In this document: piece by piece, positions 14,885 to 15,616 of the stretch
Layout: each line of letters starts with the position of its first letter
Numbering within the stretch: position 1 is the stretch's first letter
The notes under the pieces: model-generated
What the model was told of the DNA's origin: nothing
The model's input: only the letters and a program-made list of their open reading frames with translations
Database searches by the model: none
Origin: Gemmatimonadaceae bacterium
GTDB lineage: Bacteria; Gemmatimonadota; Gemmatimonadetes; Gemmatimonadales; Gemmatimonadaceae
DNA: 15,616 nucleotides
Assembly (NCBI GenBank): GCA_014379705.1
Contig: JACMLI010000075.1
Location: 1-15,616, forward strand
Direction of reading: 5' to 3'
Program-made: the position numbers and the translations under genes

Positions 14885-14922
14885 GCTCCCAGCCTCAGCT
14901 TCTGGACGCTGCAGGTGGGAGC
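14885..14922 (+). terminator. Strong 14-bp hairpin just after the ADOP stop codon
   Basis: GCTCCCA pairs with TGGGAGC, then CCT with AGG and CAGC with GCTG around an 8-nt loop, with single-base bulges at 14892 and 14912. It begins 2 nt after the TGA. No T-tract follows, so it may act as a rho-independent terminator lacking the U-run, as a 3'-end stabiliser, or as an attenuator ahead of the small downstream genes. Confidence 0.5.
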
Positions 14923-14980
14923 CGCACGCTTCGGCAAACCTTCGGCACTGCCGGCATTCCGCATGGAGGCAGGAGGCCAC

Positions 14981-15019
14981 ATGTTCAGGCAGTCACCGCT
15001 CCTCCCCGGCACCCGGTGA
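14981..15019 (+). CDS. Possible 12-residue leader ORF with perfect Shine-Dalgarno
   Basis: ATG 14981 follows AGGAGG (14971-14976, 4 bp spacing) and an additional GGAGG (14965-14969). It is the best ribosome site in this part of the window. The ORF encodes MFRQSPLLPGTR and stops at TGA 15017-15019, which overlaps a GTG (15016-15018) that is in frame with the small membrane protein downstream. It could be a leader peptide coupling translation to that gene. The peptide matches nothing I know, and the site could be coincidental. Confidence 0.3.
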   Translation: MFRQSPLLPGTR

Positions 15020-15048
15020 GAGCGCGGCACTCTGCGTCCAGCGCCTCG

Positions 15049-15210
15049 ATGAAGAAGCTCCTCGTACTGATCTTCTCCGCCGCCGGCAGTGCCGTCGGAT
15101 GGTGGATCGGGGCGCACGTGGGGGTCATGACCGCGTTCATGGTCAGCATGGTTGGCGTGGGAATCGGCATCTGGGGTGGAGCACGTTTGGCGCAGCGACT
15201 CGAAGGTTGA
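15049..15210 (+). CDS. Small two-helix membrane protein, conserved hypothetical
   Basis: A 53-residue product beginning MKKLLVLIFSAAG. It has two hydrophobic segments (about 3-22 and 24-45) that meet at a GWWIGAHVG turn, and a short basic C-terminus (RLAQRLEG). Proteins of this pattern and length are widespread as uncharacterised inner-membrane proteins. The frame is open back to GTG 15016 (64 residues). I prefer ATG 15049 because the extra N-terminus (MRARHSASSAS) would bury the membrane segment behind a polar tail. ATG 15049 has no good Shine-Dalgarno, so translation may depend on the leader ORF just upstream. Function unknown. Confidence 0.7.
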   Translation: MKKLLVLIFSAAGSAVGWWIGAHVGVMTAFMVSMVGVGIGIWGGARLAQRLEG

Positions 15211-15222
15211 CCCGCAGCGGAC

Positions 15223-15237
15223 GGGCGCGACGCGCCC
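15223..15237 (+). terminator. GC palindrome after the small membrane protein, possible terminator
   Basis: GGGCGCG, A, CGCGCCC is a perfect dyad starting 12 nt after the stop. As RNA it folds to a 6-bp stem with a GAC triloop. There is no T-tract, and the next gene follows 34 bp later, so terminator function is uncertain. Confidence 0.3.
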
Positions 15238-15271
15238 CGACCGTCAGCGATGTCCCCGGCACTACCTGGCC

Positions 15272-15616
15272 ATGATCTCACTCCCATTCTCCGAAACCTC
15301 CAACGTCTGGGACGAGTTCGAGCTGGATGGGATCATCAAGGTCGGCGCGACGTGCCTCGAGATCGAGTACGAGGGTTCATGGACCCGCTTTGACGACGAC
15401 GCGCATGCCACCGGCCTGACCGAATGGAAGGCAAGGCGCCTTGCGATTCCGTATCGCGAAATCGTCGCCATCACCCTCGAACGCACATGGGTGCGGACGT
15501 CGTTCATCTCCTTGCGGACGTCGTCGATAGCCACCTTCGACGGTTTTCCGCTCGCGAAGGGCGTGATCGCCGAGATTCCCGTCTCGCGCTGTCACCGCGC
15601 CGAGGCGTCCGATCTC
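15272..15616 (+). CDS. Conserved hypothetical protein, 5' part (runs off the window)
   Basis: The frame is open from ATG 15272 to the window end: 115 codons without a stop. It opens MISLPFSETSNVWDEFELDG and continues with alternating beta-strand-like stretches: GIIKVGATCLEIEYE, then RLAIPYREIVAITLERTW, then TSFISLRTSS, then GVIAEIPVSRCHRAEASDL. The strand pattern and the closing strand followed by HRAEASDL resemble small PH-like-fold proteins of unknown function that are common in this lineage. There is no signal peptide or membrane segment, so it is probably cytoplasmic. The opposite strand is also open here but carries no recognisable protein. No function can be assigned. Confidence 0.65.
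   Translation, partial: MISLPFSETSNVWDEFELDGIIKVGATCLEIEYEGSWTRFDDDAHATGLTEWKARRLAIPYREIVAITLERTWVRTSFISLRTSSIATFDGFPLAKGVIAEIPVSRCHRAEASDL

Noticed and set aside
14232..15275. Plus-strand open frame overlapping the end of the ADOP gene in another frame
   Set aside because: Low-complexity Arg/Gly/Ala product; the ADOP frame carries the conserved REIGVRMALGA motif.
331..15616. Mobile element or recent transfer
   Set aside because: No transposase, integrase, terminal repeats or tRNA; codon use looks uniform across the genes.

Overview
The window is GC-rich, densely coded DNA. An orphan MacB/FtsX-type permease of the ADOP class follows a PadR regulator, and there are many lipoproteins and lineage-typical small hypotheticals. 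This points to a Gemmatimonadota (or less likely Acidobacteriota) chromosome. That assignment is inference from gene content; no rRNA or other marker gene is present. I see no phage, insertion sequence, CRISPR array, tRNA or rRNA.

Layout. (1) 1-326, plus: the C-terminal half of a methionine sulfoxide reductase MsrA, cut by the window edge and carrying an in-frame TAG where the family has Gln. (2) 331-3644, minus: a di-heme cytochrome c peroxidase lipoprotein with an imelysin-like N-terminal domain, preceded by a PhoX/DUF839-type lipoprotein, with a strong hairpin between them. (3) 3645-3918: a divergent promoter region. (4) 3919-5010, plus: a Tat-exported two-domain multicopper oxidase lipoprotein. 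(5) 5007-5158: an intergenic repeat made of two inverted 9-bp microsatellites (perfect 30-bp arms) plus a (CACTAGCC)4 array, between converging genes. (6) 9541-5165, minus: a tightly coupled five-gene operon, in order a cysteine-stapled Sel1/Hcp-type repeat lipoprotein, an ABC ATPase, an ABC-2 permease, a second ATPase and a second permease. Three of its four junctions are stop/start overlaps. (7) 11703-9637, minus: a serine beta-lactamase-fold hydrolase with an N-terminal array of bacterial tandem repeats and no visible signal peptide. (8) 11704-11893: a divergent regulatory region with a perfect 8+5+8 bp dyad. (9) 11894-14883, plus: PadR regulator and ADOP permease, overlapping by ATGA. (10) 14884-15616, plus: a strong hairpin, a 12-codon ORF with a perfect Shine-Dalgarno, a 53-residue membrane protein, and the start of a conserved hypothetical that runs off the end.

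Most products are envelope proteins. CCP, MCO and MsrA share an oxidative/metal redox theme. The two ABC-2 pairs and the ADOP permease are transport or envelope-remodelling machinery. The Sel1 lipoprotein is translationally coupled to the first ATPase, which suggests a periplasmic partner for the double ABC exporter. That linkage is the most promising candidate here for an undescribed system. No substrate can be read from the sequence.
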